Source of the DNA: an uncultured Neisseriaceae bacterium | GTDB taxonomy: Bacteria > Pseudomonadota > Gammaproteobacteria > Burkholderiales > Neisseriaceae | Assembly: GCA_945267035.1 (NCBI GenBank) | Contig: CALYOS010000024.1 | Location: forward strand, 1-37,150 | Direction: 5' to 3' | Length of the DNA: 37,150 nucleotides | In this document: piece after piece, positions 26,304 through 34,667 of the stretch | How positions within the stretch are numbered: position 1 is the first letter of the stretch | Layout of the letters: each line of letters starts with the position of its first letter | Notes under the pieces: generated by a model | Database searches by the model: none | Told to the model about the DNA's origin: nothing | Seen by the model: only the letters and a program-made list of their open reading frames with translations | Made by a program: the position numbers and the translations under genes

Positions 26304-27125
26304 ATGAAGACTTGCCCATTTTCCGTACTCCTGTCATTGTATGACCGTGAACAGCCTGCCTGGCTCAGCGCTTGTCTGGACAGCCTGTGTGCGCAAAGTG
26401 TGCAGCCACAAGAAATCGTTATCGTACTGGATGGCGCTATTCCATCTGCTTTACACCACATTCTTGCAAGCTATCAAGCCAAACTGCCTTTACAGATCAT
26501 TGCCCTTAACGAACATGTGGGACTGGGCAATGCCTTGAATATAGGTCTGTCCCATTGTCAGTATGAATGGGTGCTGCGCATGGATACCGATGACATATGT
26601 GCTCCCGATCGCTTTGCGCGTCAGTGGGACTATATTCAAACCCACCCTGACGTGGCCTTGTTTAGCGGACAGATTGCCGAATTTAGCATCGATCCAGACC
26701 AAACCACCTCGGTAAGACAGGTACCCCTTACCGACCCTGAAATTCGCCAGTATGCACAATGGCGCAATCCCATCAACCACATGGCTGTAGCTTATCGTAA
26801 AAGTGTCATACAGTCTGTTGGTGGCTATCAGCACCACCAGTGGATGGAAGATTACAACCTATGGTTACGGGTACTGGCTGCCGGCTATCAAGTCGCCAAC
26901 TTGGCAGAAATTCTGGTCTATGCCCGCGCCGGCCACGCCATGCATGCCCGGCGACGCGGTTTACAGTATTGCAGCAGTGAATGGCAACTCCTACGTTTAA
27001 AACATCGGCTCAACAGTCAGCCTTTACTTCCAGCGTTAACCTGCTTTATGCTTCGCGGTTTTAGCCGTCTGTTGCCAACCGGACTTTTGGGCACCCTCTA
27101 CCATCACCTGCGCGAAAACAGATAA
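26304..27125 (+). CDS. Glycosyltransferase family 2
   Basis: A 273-residue cytoplasmic GT-A transferase. The N-terminus FSVLLSLYDREQPAWLSACLDSL with QPQEIVIVLDGA is the nucleotide-sugar-binding fold, NEHVGLGNALNIGL follows, and the DxD motif lies in LRMDTDDICAPDRF (residues 94-97). The later WMEDYNLWLRVLAAG contains the ED catalytic-base motif of GT2. It starts 57 bp after the Stealth gene and ends 10 bp before the sugar transferase. Donor and acceptor unknown. Confidence 0.92.
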   Translation: MKTCPFSVLLSLYDREQPAWLSACLDSLCAQSVQPQEIVIVLDGAIPSALHHILASYQAKLPLQIIALNEHVGLGNALNIGLSHCQYEWVLRMDTDDICAPDRFARQWDYIQTHPDVALFSGQIAEFSIDPDQTTSVRQVPLTDPEIRQYAQWRNPINHMAVAYRKSVIQSVGGYQHHQWMEDYNLWLRVLAAGYQVANLAEILVYARAGHAMHARRRGLQYCSSEWQLLRLKHRLNSQPLLPALTCFMLRGFSRLLPTGLLGTLYHHLRENR

Positions 27126-27135
27126 ATTCCCAATT

Positions 27136-28374
27136 ATGCAAAGATTACTTTCTTACAAAAGTCGTTTATTTTTTGGTACTTTGCTAGTGATGCTGGTGCC
27201 CATGGCCATCATGCAGCCGATTAAAGGCTTTCAGCAGGGACGCGCAGCGTTTATCACCAGCATCATCCTTGCGGGCATTGCCCACATCCTGAACACCAAA
27301 TCACTGTCCGTATTCAGCAACTTTCCCGGTCGCAAATCAGCGGTTATCGCCCTGCCCCATACCTTTTTCTGGTTCTTCGGCATGTGGATGGCAGCCAAAT
27401 TCTTTAATCTGCACTATACCGTCTGGTTTCTGTTTATCGCAGGCTGTCTGTCATTATTTTTGTGCGTATCTTATATCTACTATCGCAACAAATTCATCAC
27501 CACTTATGCCTATATCCCCTTTGGTCGTGCCAGTACAGCCAATCAATTACCCAATGTCAACTGGATCAGACTAGACACCCCAACCCTACCTACAGACACC
27601 GTGATCAATGGCATCGTTGCCGACCTGTATGAGCCAATGCTGGATAAATACTGGCAAAAATTTCTGGCCAAGCAAACCCTTAACGGCATGCCCGTGTTCA
27701 ACATTCGCCAAGTCGAAGAGTTTCTAACCGGTCGGGTAAAAATTCATCATCTTTACGAAAACGATCTTGGTTCCTTGCTCCCTTCCCCAACCTACGTCTT
27801 ATTCAAACGCGTATGGGATATTGCCATGATCTTGCTGTCAGCGCCGCTCACCTTGCCGGTAATGGCACTCACCGCCATTGCCATCAAACTGGAAAGCCCC
27901 GGCAACATCCTTTTTGTGCAAAATCGCGTCGGTCGAAGCGGACGCGAATTTCGCATATACAAATTTCGCAGCATGTGTGCGGATTCAGAAAAAAACGGCG
28001 CACAAATGGCTCAACCGGATGATCATCGCATTACCCGTATCGGCAACTTCATCCGCAAAACCCGCATTGATGAATTGCCGCAATTTTGGAATATACTCAA
28101 AGGCGACATGAGCTTAATCGGACCACGACCGGAGCAAAAAATATTTGTTGACCAGTTCATTCAGGATATCCCTTTTTACGATTATCGTCACATCGTCAGA
28201 CCAGGCATGTCTGGCTGGGCACAGGTTACCCAAGGCTACGCGGCCGATACCGAACAAACCCAAATCAAGATCGAACACGATTTTTATTACATCAAACACT
28301 TTTCCTTTTCATTGGATGTATTGATTCTGTTCAAAACCATCAAAACCATGGTTACTGGTTTCGGTGCCCGCTAA
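27136..28374 (+). CDS. Undecaprenyl-phosphate sugar phosphotransferase (WcaJ/PglC-like)
   Basis: A 412-residue membrane protein. The N-terminal half has about three to four hydrophobic helices and a soluble segment. The C-terminal catalytic domain (about 215-412) begins with the re-entrant helix FKRVWDIAMILLSAPLTLPVM and has GRSGREFRIYKFRSM, TRIGNFIRKTRIDELPQFWNIL and MSLIGPRPE, all diagnostic of bacterial sugar transferases. It transfers sugar-1-phosphate to undecaprenyl phosphate as the initiating step of repeat-unit synthesis. As last gene of the cluster it completes initiation, elongation and flipping; no Wzy polymerase is nearby. Confidence 0.92.
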   Translation: MQRLLSYKSRLFFGTLLVMLVPMAIMQPIKGFQQGRAAFITSIILAGIAHILNTKSLSVFSNFPGRKSAVIALPHTFFWFFGMWMAAKFFNLHYTVWFLFIAGCLSLFLCVSYIYYRNKFITTYAYIPFGRASTANQLPNVNWIRLDTPTLPTDTVINGIVADLYEPMLDKYWQKFLAKQTLNGMPVFNIRQVEEFLTGRVKIHHLYENDLGSLLPSPTYVLFKRVWDIAMILLSAPLTLPVMALTAIAIKLESPGNILFVQNRVGRSGREFRIYKFRSMCADSEKNGAQMAQPDDHRITRIGNFIRKTRIDELPQFWNILKGDMSLIGPRPEQKIFVDQFIQDIPFYDYRHIVRPGMSGWAQVTQGYAADTEQTQIKIEHDFYYIKHFSFSLDVLILFKTIKTMVTGFGAR

Positions 28375-28720
28375 ACACCCACCGGTTCATCAACCCTAAG
28401 CCAAACCACCAGCGTGCCAGCCTACATCAGTCCTACTTCTTGCCTACCTCACTCATGTAGTGCCTGCAATGGACAACCACTTTAAACAAAATTATATTGC
28501 TATTGGTCGCCACTTTATCTGATGGTTGATGACTTTATGGCGACTAAGCTTCCCTGATCCACTCCAAGCTCATCCTGAGCCAATCTGGCATACCAATCGT
28601 TTAAGGCAGATATGCCCAACTGCCACATCAGCGAAAACTGAATAAATCTCCAATAATCAAATACCTATTGAAAATTCACCCCCTAACCCCATTTGTATAT
28701 TCCGATAACAGGAGATAACT
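28375..28720. other. Intergenic region with a candidate minus-strand fragment
   Basis: About 345 bp between the glycan cluster and the DksA-like gene. It has a 7-bp inverted repeat (GTCGCCA / TGGCGAC, 28507-28540 region) too weak to call a terminator, and a minus-strand short ORF listed separately. The promoter and AGGAG site of the next gene lie at the right end. Confidence 0.35.
28515..28628 (-). CDS. Possible small protein or gene fragment, 37 aa
   Basis: From ATG 28628 to TAA 28515-28517 the minus strand reads MWQLGISALNDWYARLAQDE and continues to SSTIR, with coding-like composition. The frame stays open upstream to about 28665 (FDYWRFIQFSL), so it may be the tail of a longer lost gene. 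No convincing ribosome site. Family not recognised. Confidence 0.25.
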   Translation of the reverse strand: MWQLGISALNDWYARLAQDELGVDQGSLVAIKSSTIR

Positions 28721-28993
28721 ATGGCTAGTGGCTGGGCATCCGATGATGCCGTGAATCAACAAATTGAAAGTACCATTGCAGATGCCATTGATCATGCTCG
28801 CAATCAGTTGGCATTGGGTGCTGAAAGTGCGGAATATTGTGAGGAATGTGGTGAAGAGATCCCTGAAGCGCGTCGAAAAGCCATTAATGGCGTTCGCTTT
28901 TGTGTGGCTTGTCAGACTGAGCGCGATAAAGAGATGCAGAAAACCTTTAGTCTGTATAATCGCCGTGGCAGCAAAGACAGTCAGCTACGCTAA
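28721..28993 (+). CDS. DksA/TraR-family C4 zinc-finger protein (YbiI-like)
   Basis: A 90-residue protein with a short helical N-terminus and a C4 zinc finger: CEECGEEIPEARRKAINGVRFCVACQ, with the family's P-ARR. It lacks the long coiled coil of true DksA, so it resembles E. coli YbiI/TraR in size (about 88 residues). Members bind the RNA polymerase secondary channel or act as unknown regulators. A clear AGGAG ribosome site precedes the ATG. Its stop is only 6 bp from the stop of the convergent LysR gene. Confidence 0.9.
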   Translation: MASGWASDDAVNQQIESTIADAIDHARNQLALGAESAEYCEECGEEIPEARRKAINGVRFCVACQTERDKEMQKTFSLYNRRGSKDSQLR

Positions 28994-28999
28994 TGAGCA

Positions 29000-29947
29000 T
29001 CACTGTGGCTCACCTTTGACCCCCTGCTGACCAGTAGCAGACAGCAAAAAATCGATGAAAACCCTCACCTTCAGCGGAACATGGCGGCTATAAGGATAAA
29101 TCAACATAAATGGTCGCGTGGCTCCGCCATACTCCGCTAATACCTCAATTAACTCGCCAGAGCGCAACTCTTCTTCAACCGAAAACCGGTATACCTGCAT
29201 CAGACCTGCTCCACATTTGGCCAACGTTTTAGTTGCCAAAAATTCATCTTGACACACAACACTACCTTGGGTTTCGAATTGAATCAGTTGCTGCTGGGAT
29301 TGAAATTGCCACGGTACTTTTTTACTGGTTCTGGGTAATTCATATTGGATACAGTTATGCTTTTGCAGATCATCCAGCGTGTGCGGATAACCATATTGGC
29401 TTAAATATTCTGGTGCAGCCACCACAATCAGTTCGGCTGATTCCAGTTTGCGTGCGATTAATCCCGAATCCGGCAAATAATTACCTCGAATGGCCAGATC
29501 ATAATCGTCTTGTCCAAAATCAACATTCTGATTACTAATATGTAACTCCAAATTGATGGCCGGATAAAGGCGGTGAAACGCCGGTATCATAGGTAACAAT
29601 CGATAATGTGCATACGGTGTGGGCGCGCTGATACGCAGAGTGCCAGATGGTTTATTTTGCCGGTCTAACGCTTGTTGTTGCGCATGCTGCATTTGCATTA
29701 ACGCTTGCTGACACTGTTGATAATAGCCTTGCCCCACTTCGGTCAAACTCATATGCCGTGTTGTTCGAATAAACAAACGGATACCCAAACGCTGCTCTAG
29801 TCGAGCTACAGCACGGCTGACAGCGGCAGGGGTAACGCCGGCTTTCTGCGCAGCGACGGTAAAACTTTGCCATTGTGCCGCCAGACAAAACAAGCGAATA
29901 GTTCCTAACTGAATTTCATCCATAGCTTGCTGCATATCTGCTTTCAT
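29000..29947 (-). CDS. LysR-family transcriptional regulator
   Basis: A 315-residue regulator. The winged helix-turn-helix covers residues 14-73 (FTVAAQKAGVTPAAVSRAVARLEQRLGIRLFIRTTRHMSLTE) and is followed by the linker helix and a periplasmic-binding-like effector domain. It belongs to the CrgA/AaeR-like LysR branch judging by GTLRISAPTPYAHYRLLP. It is divergent from the SDR gene at 30050, so that gene is its likely target. Starts at codons 1, 5 and 9 are all ATG; the putative operator abuts codon 1, so a later start is possible. Confidence 0.9.
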   Translation of the reverse strand: MKADMQQAMDEIQLGTIRLFCLAAQWQSFTVAAQKAGVTPAAVSRAVARLEQRLGIRLFIRTTRHMSLTEVGQGYYQQCQQALMQMQHAQQQALDRQNKPSGTLRISAPTPYAHYRLLPMIPAFHRLYPAINLELHISNQNVDFGQDDYDLAIRGNYLPDSGLIARKLESAELIVVAAPEYLSQYGYPHTLDDLQKHNCIQYELPRTSKKVPWQFQSQQQLIQFETQGSVVCQDEFLATKTLAKCGAGLMQVYRFSVEEELRSGELIEVLAEYGGATRPFMLIYPYSRHVPLKVRVFIDFLLSATGQQGVKGEPQ

Positions 29948-29949
29948 TC

Positions 29950-29964
29950 ATTACACCATGTAAT
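29950..29964. promoter_or_regulatory. Candidate LysR operator in the divergent promoter region
   Basis: ATTACA-CCA-TGTAAT is a perfect inverted repeat with the T-N11-A geometry of LysR-type boxes, located between the divergent LysR and SDR genes. The position immediately upstream of the regulator start fits autoregulation. Function inferred from geometry and context. Confidence 0.5.
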
Positions 29965-30049
29965 AACTGAATTAAACCATAATGCGTTTCTGCACACATC
30001 ATTGAATCTTATACTGCCGGTGAAACTAACCATCAACTGAGGATTGATT

Positions 30050-30799
30050 ATGTCAGAGCCTAAAACCGTCATCATCACCGGCGCATCCAGTGGCATTGGT
30101 TTTGCCCTGACCGCAGCTTACATCGCCCGTGGCGATCAAGTAGTCGCCAATGGACGTTCCTTAGAACGCTTACAACAAGCGGCAGAACAACTGGGCAACC
30201 CAGCAAACCTGCTTCTTGTCGCTGGTGATATCGGCAAAGCAGAAACAGCAGCCAGATTATTTGATCAGGCTATCCGTCACTTTGGCCAAGTGGATATCTT
30301 GATCAATAACGCTGGCATTTTTATCTCCAAACCAGCTGTAGATTATCGTATCGAGGATATTGACAACATGCTGACCACGAATCTGCGCGGGTTTTTATAT
30401 CCGACTCAGCAAGCGGCAAAACACATGTCTGCCCGTGGCAGTGGTCACATCATCACCATAACAGCAGCCATTGCCTTGCAACCCAATACTGCCGTACCCG
30501 CGCTATTACCGGTTATGGTTAAAGGAGGGTTAAACAGTGCTATTCGTGCTCTGGCAGTGGAACTGGCCGCCAACAACGTGATGGTCAACGGCGTGGCACC
30601 TGGCGTTATTGCGACACCGATGCATCCTCAGCAAGCTGAGATTCAACAGCTGTTAGCCAATTTGGCACCGACAAAACGCATCGGTACGACAACTGATGTT
30701 GTTAATGCAGTGATGTATTTAAGCGATGCAAACTTTGTGACAGGGACCATCCTACCCGTCGATGGTGGCTCTACTGCGGGTATCTGGTCTGCTGGATAA
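30050..30799 (+). CDS. SDR-family protein lacking the catalytic tyrosine
   Basis: A 249-residue Rossmann-fold protein with the cofactor motif TGASSGIGF, NNAG (INNAGIF), and NGVAPGVIATPMHP. At the active site the usual YxxxK is replaced by PVMVK: Lys is kept but Tyr is Pro. I recall a branch of SDRs with the same loss (VP..L..LTKGGLN), so this is not necessarily a broken gene. The frame opens at TTG 30044, but ATG 30050 with CTGAGG upstream is the likely start. Probably controlled by the divergent LysR regulator. Confidence 0.88.
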   Translation: MSEPKTVIITGASSGIGFALTAAYIARGDQVVANGRSLERLQQAAEQLGNPANLLLVAGDIGKAETAARLFDQAIRHFGQVDILINNAGIFISKPAVDYRIEDIDNMLTTNLRGFLYPTQQAAKHMSARGSGHIITITAAIALQPNTAVPALLPVMVKGGLNSAIRALAVELAANNVMVNGVAPGVIATPMHPQQAEIQQLLANLAPTKRIGTTTDVVNAVMYLSDANFVTGTILPVDGGSTAGIWSAG

Positions 30800-31066
30800 C
30801 TGCATATATAGATCAAGTTTGCCTAAATACATGATTTCAATGCACTACCCAACCAGACTGCATATTGAACACTACCTTAAGACATAAAATCTTTCTTGAG
30901 CTCCAATACAGTTACTATTCCGGTATACTTGTTGCTTAACAAAGATATTCTCTGAAATATCTACGGCGCATTGACTGAAGAAAATCGATTTTTGCTTAAG
31001 CTGTCAACACACGGCCGAAGCAAGCGTTCAATCTTAAATCTATCATCTGGCTGAAGAGAAAAAAAT
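30800..31066. other. Upstream region of galE, first copy
   Basis: The left 78 bp are unique; from 30878 onwards the sequence is the start of the 725-bp duplicated unit. A GGTATACT element near 30920 is a candidate -10 region. No terminator for the SDR gene is evident. Confidence 0.4.
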
Positions 31067-32327
31067 ATGGCTATTTTGGTAACGGGTGGTGCCGGCTTTA
31101 TCGGCTCCCACACCACCGTACAATTATTAAATGCAGATCAACAAGTGGTGATCTTAGATAATCTAAGTAACTCTTCAGCAATCGTATTAGAGCGGATCAA
31201 GCAAATGACCGGTAAAGATGTCCAGTTTTATCAGGGTGACATTCGTGACCGAGAGCTGTTACAACATCTTTTTTCCGCGCACAACATTGAGCATGTTTTG
31301 CACTTTGCCGGATTAAAAGCAGTGGGTGAAAGCGTTCGCGAACCCCTGAAATACTATGACAACAACGTTCGTGGTAGCTTGATTCTGGTTGAAGAAATGG
31401 CTAAAGCCGGAATCTTTAATCTGGTATTCAGTTCCTCGGCTACCGTCTATGGCACCCCAGCCTCAGTGCCCATTAGCGAAAACGCCATCACTGGCGGCAC
31501 CACCAACCCCTATGGCACGTCCAAACACATGGTAGAACGCATGCTCATGGATATTCAGGACGCTGATCCACGCTGGAGCATGGCACATTTGCGCTATTTT
31601 AATAAGACATAAAATCTTTCTTGAGCTCCAATACAGTTACTATTCCGGTATACTTGTTGCTTAACAAAGATATTCTCTGAAATATCTACGGCGCATTGAC
31701 TGAAGAAAATCGATTTTTGCTTAAGCTGTCAACACACGGCCGAAGCAAGCGTTCAATCTTAAATCTATCATCTGGCTGAAGAGAAAAAAATATGGCTATT
31801 TTGGTAACGGGTGGTGCCGGCTTTATCGGCTCCCACACCACCGTACAATTATTAAATGCAGATCAACAAGTGGTGATCTTAGATAATCTAAGTAACTCTT
31901 CAGCAATCGTATTAGAGCGGATCAAGCAAATGACCGGTAAAGATGTCCAGTTTTATCAGGGTGACATTCGTGACCGAGAGCTGTTACAACATCTTTTTTC
32001 CGCGCACAACATTGAGCATGTTTTGCACTTTGCCGGATTAAAAGCAGTGGGTGAAAGCGTTCGCGAACCCCTGAAATACTATGACAACAACGTTCGTGGT
32101 AGCTTGATTCTGGTTGAAGAAATGGCTAAAGCCGGAATCTTTAATCTGGTATTCAGTTCCTCGGCTACCGTCTATGGCACCCCAGCCTCAGTGCCCATTA
32201 GCGAAAACGCCATCACTGGCGGCACCACCAACCCCTATGGCACGTCCAAACACATGGTAGAACACATGCTCATGGATATTCAGGCCGCTGATCCACGCTG
32301 GAGCATGACACTTTTGCGCTATTTTAA
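30878..32327 (+). repeat. 725-bp tandem direct duplication covering the galE 5' region
   Basis: Bases 30878-31602 are repeated at 31603-32327 with offset 725. By eye the copies are identical except for four substitutions clustered at 31539, 31560, 31583 and 31587 (copy 2: 32264, 32285, 32308, 32312). The unit contains about 190 bp of upstream sequence plus 178 codons of galE. The junction lies at a TTAA/TAA microhomology. Confidence 0.95.
31067..31612 (+). pseudogene. Truncated GalE, N-terminal part (first copy)
   Basis: A 181-residue product identical to the intact GalE for the first 153 residues, with the NAD motif GGAGFIGSH and YGTSK active-site pair, then four amino-acid changes (R, D, A and H instead of H, A, T and L), ending YFNKT at the duplication junction. 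It lacks the C-terminal sugar-binding domain and should be inactive as an epimerase. It retains its full upstream region and a GAAGAG ribosome site, so it could still be transcribed and translated. Produced by tandem duplication or an assembly error. Confidence 0.9.
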
Positions 32328-32811
32328 TCCGATAGGTGCGCACGAATCAGGCTTAATCGGCGAAGATCCGAGTGGCATACCCAATAACCTACTCCCTTAT
32401 ATCTGTCAGGTAGCGGTTGGCAAATTGTCGCAACTATCCGTTTTTGGTAACGACTATCCAACACCAGATGGTACCGGCGTACGTGATTATATTCATGTGA
32501 TGGATCTGGCAGACGGTCATCTGTGTGCCATGCGCGCAACTTATAACCAACCAGGCGTTCACATCTATAATCTGGGCACCGGACAAGGCTACTCCGTGCT
32601 GGACATCGTGCATGCTTTTGAACAAGCAAGTGGCATTACCATCCCATATGAGATCGTACCCCGACGTGCTGGTGATATTGCCAGCTGCTATGCCAATCCC
32701 GATTTAGCCCGTGCTCAACTCGGCTGGCACGCACAACGCAATCTGCCTGCCATGATGGCGGATGCATGGCGTTGGCAACAACAAAATCCAAATGGATATC
32801 ACAGCGAATAA
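31792..32811 (+). CDS. galE: UDP-glucose 4-epimerase
   Basis: A 339-residue cytoplasmic epimerase interconverting UDP-glucose and UDP-galactose (or the N-acetyl forms), at the normal family length. Motifs: GGAGFIGSH at residues 7-15, SSSATVYG with active-site Ser/Thr, YGTSKHMVE (YxxxK), [18 protein letters not shown] and [17 protein letters not shown]. It could supply UDP-galactose for the glycan cluster at 22898-28374 and lipooligosaccharide. Its upstream 190 bp are the duplicated copy, which starts inside the truncated first copy. Confidence 0.97.
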   Translation: MAILVTGGAGFIGSHTTVQLLNADQQVVILDNLSNSSAIVLERIKQMTGKDVQFYQGDIRDRELLQHLFSAHNIEHVLHFAGLKAVGESVREPLKYYDNNVRGSLILVEEMAKAGIFNLVFSSSATVYGTPASVPISENAITGGTTNPYGTSKHMVEHMLMDIQAADPRWSMTLLRYFNPIGAHESGLIGEDPSGIPNNLLPYICQVAVGKLSQLSVFGNDYPTPDGTGVRDYIHVMDLADGHLCAMRATYNQPGVHIYNLGTGQGYSVLDIVHAFEQASGITIPYEIVPRRAGDIASCYANPDLARAQLGWHAQRNLPAMMADAWRWQQQNPNGYHSE

Positions 32812-32837
32812 AAACTTATTCTCTGTACCTATCACCA

Positions 32838-32878
32838 AACAGCCATCCCACAGACAATGCTGTGGGATGGCTGTTTTT
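32838..32878 (+). terminator. Rho-independent terminator of galE
   Basis: A perfect 15-bp stem (32838-32852 with 32861-32875, core CAGCCATCCCACA) with an 8-nt loop is followed by TTTTT on the plus strand, 27 bp after the galE stop. Confidence 0.95.
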
Positions 32879-32961
32879 CGGTTTTGAGTTCTGATACTAA
32901 ACTTAACGCTAATCGATAAAATTCGCTCCTGAAAGTGACAAAAATCAAAAATGAAGAAATC

Positions 32962-32987
32962 ACTACTCAGCATTTCACCTGAGTAGT
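32962..32987. repeat. 9-bp inverted repeat in the tldD upstream region
   Basis: ACTACTCAG (32962-32970) and CTGAGTAGT (32979-32987) are perfectly complementary with an 8-nt loop. It lies just upstream of the Fur-box-like site and a TATAAT. It may be an operator or weak terminator. Confidence 0.4.
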
Positions 32988-33000
32988 AAAGTTATTATAA

Positions 33001-33019
33001 TATAATGATTATTATTATC
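33001..33019. promoter_or_regulatory. Strong Fur-box match upstream of tldD
   Basis: TATAATGATTATTATTATC matches the 19-bp Fur consensus at 16-17 of 19 positions depending on orientation. It overlaps or directly follows TATAAT-like -10 sequences, a classic repressing position. The next gene is tldD, about 200 bp downstream, and no other gene lies between. Confidence 0.6.
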
Positions 33020-33217
33020 AATAAAGAACCTAAAAAAAAATTGACTTATTGTGGTATAAAACCTACTGTAGAACTATCTTCCTAAACCACAACCTGTTTA
33101 CCCTTATGGCATTTCTCACCAGTAAGGACTGGATTTCGGTATAATTGGACCTATATCATTAGTCCGACAACCATTTTCAACACTGTGCACTCGTCACAGT
33201 CTATTCACAGACGATCC
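33020..33217. other. tldD leader region
   Basis: About 200 bp without an ORF. A GGTATAATT at 33138-33146 may be the -10 of a second tldD promoter. A 5-bp stem CCAGT/ACTGG near 33118-33133 is too short to interpret. Confidence 0.3.
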
Positions 33218-34666
33218 ATGACTCATACTCAAACTGTTCAACTTGTCCAGCAACAGCTATTGGCTGATAACGAACTGGCTATTAGCGATTTTAATCATGC
33301 ATTATCGTTAATTGGCTCACATCACATTGATTATGCAGACATCTACTGTCAGCGTTCCACTTACGAAAGCTGGCATCTGGAAGAAAGCATGGTTAAATCC
33401 GGCAGTTTTCAGATTGAGCAAGGTGTAGGCATACGCGCGGTCAGTGGAGAAAAAACCGCTTTTGCATACGCCGATAACCTCAATGCACAGGCATTAATCG
33501 ATGCAGCAACCGCAGTCCGCGCAATTGGACAAAGCGCGCAGCATCGCACGATTGGACTCAATGCGTCTCCAGCAAGCAAAAACCTCTACAGTTTGACCAA
33601 TCCCATGCACAGCTTAGATGCTGCGGCTAAAGTTGAGCTATTACAACGAGTAGAAACACTGGCCAAAGCTGCCGATCCGCGCATTGTCCAAGTCATGGCT
33701 GGACTGGTCTGTGAACATGAACTGATTTATCTGGCTCGGCTGGATGGTCGCATTCATACTGATGTGCGGCCACTGATTCGTTTATCCGTTACCGTTATCG
33801 CCAAACAAGGCGACAGACGCGAACAGGGCAGCAGTGGTGGAGGTGGTCGCTTTGACCTGAACTACTTTGATGACACCTTAGTTCAGCAATATGTTGATAC
33901 CGCCGTGGCACAGGCTCTGACCAATCTTGAGGCACGTCCAGCTCCAGCAGGCAGCATGACCGTGGTACTGGGTAACGGTTGGCCGGGTGTGTTATTGCAT
34001 GAAGCAGTTGGTCACGGTTTAGAAGGTGATTTCAATCGCAAAGGTACCAGCGCCTTTGCCGGACATCTGGGAGAACGAGTGGCAGCGAAAGGTGTGACCG
34101 TAGTTGATCAAGGTGATATTGCTGGTCGGCGTGGTTCCCTAAACATAGACGATGAAGGTAATCCAACCCAACGTACTGTATTGATTGAAGACGGTATTCT
34201 GTGCGGATATCTACAAGATGAAACCAATGCACGACTCATGGGTATGACCACTACCGGAAATGGGCGGCGTGAAAACTATGCCTCAGCACCAATGCCTCGC
34301 ATGACCAACACCTACATGGAAAATGGTCAGATGACACCAGAAGAAATTATTGCTTCAGTTGACAAAGGTTTATATGCCGTCAATTTTGGAGGTGGGCAAG
34401 TAGACATCACCAGTGGCAAATTTGTATTTAGTGCTTCTGAAGCTTGGTGGGTTGAAAACGGCAAACTGCAATATCCGGTTAAAGGCGCTACCATTATCGG
34501 CAGCGGTCCAGAAGTATTGAAACATGTCAGCATGATTGGCAACAATACCAGTCTGGATAGTGGTGTCGGAGTCTGTGGTAAAGACGGTCAAAGCGTGCCA
34601 GTAGGAGTGGGTCAGCCAACATTACGAATCGATAGTGGTCTAACCGTTGGCGGCAGCCAAACCTAA
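33218..34666 (+). CDS. tldD: Metalloprotease TldD
   Basis: A 482-residue protein from ATG 33218. The zinc-binding motif HEAVGH (HExxxH) lies in LLHEAVGHGLEGDFNRKG, and GSSGGGGRFDLNYF, GRRENYASAPMPRMTNTYME and the glycine-rich end are all typical of TldD. TldD pairs with TldE (PmbA) to degrade unfolded peptides and, in some bacteria, to mature microcins or to affect gyrase-toxin sensitivity. TldE is not in the window. The frame starts at GTG 33185, but the family start fits ATG 33218. Possibly iron-regulated through the upstream Fur-like site. Confidence 0.95.
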   Translation: MTHTQTVQLVQQQLLADNELAISDFNHALSLIGSHHIDYADIYCQRSTYESWHLEESMVKSGSFQIEQGVGIRAVSGEKTAFAYADNLNAQALIDAATAVRAIGQSAQHRTIGLNASPASKNLYSLTNPMHSLDAAAKVELLQRVETLAKAADPRIVQVMAGLVCEHELIYLARLDGRIHTDVRPLIRLSVTVIAKQGDRREQGSSGGGGRFDLNYFDDTLVQQYVDTAVAQALTNLEARPAPAGSMTVVLGNGWPGVLLHEAVGHGLEGDFNRKGTSAFAGHLGERVAAKGVTVVDQGDIAGRRGSLNIDDEGNPTQRTVLIEDGILCGYLQDETNARLMGMTTTGNGRRENYASAPMPRMTNTYMENGQMTPEEIIASVDKGLYAVNFGGGQVDITSGKFVFSASEAWWVENGKLQYPVKGATIIGSGPEVLKHVSMIGNNTSLDSGVGVCGKDGQSVPVGVGQPTLRIDSGLTVGGSQT

Positions 34667-34667
34667 A

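Noticed and set aside
22898-28374. Glycan cluster as a complete capsule locus
   Set aside because: No export genes (ctrABCD-like), polymerase or chain-length regulator are present, so only a partial pathway can be claimed.
28507-28542. Inverted repeat GTCGCCA / TGGCGAC after the glycan cluster as a terminator
   Set aside because: Only 7 bp with a loop above 20 nt and no T-run; probably not functional as a terminator.
32704-32973. 89-codon minus-strand ORF over the galE end and terminator
   Set aside because: It reads through a strong terminator stem and antisense to galE; a shadow.
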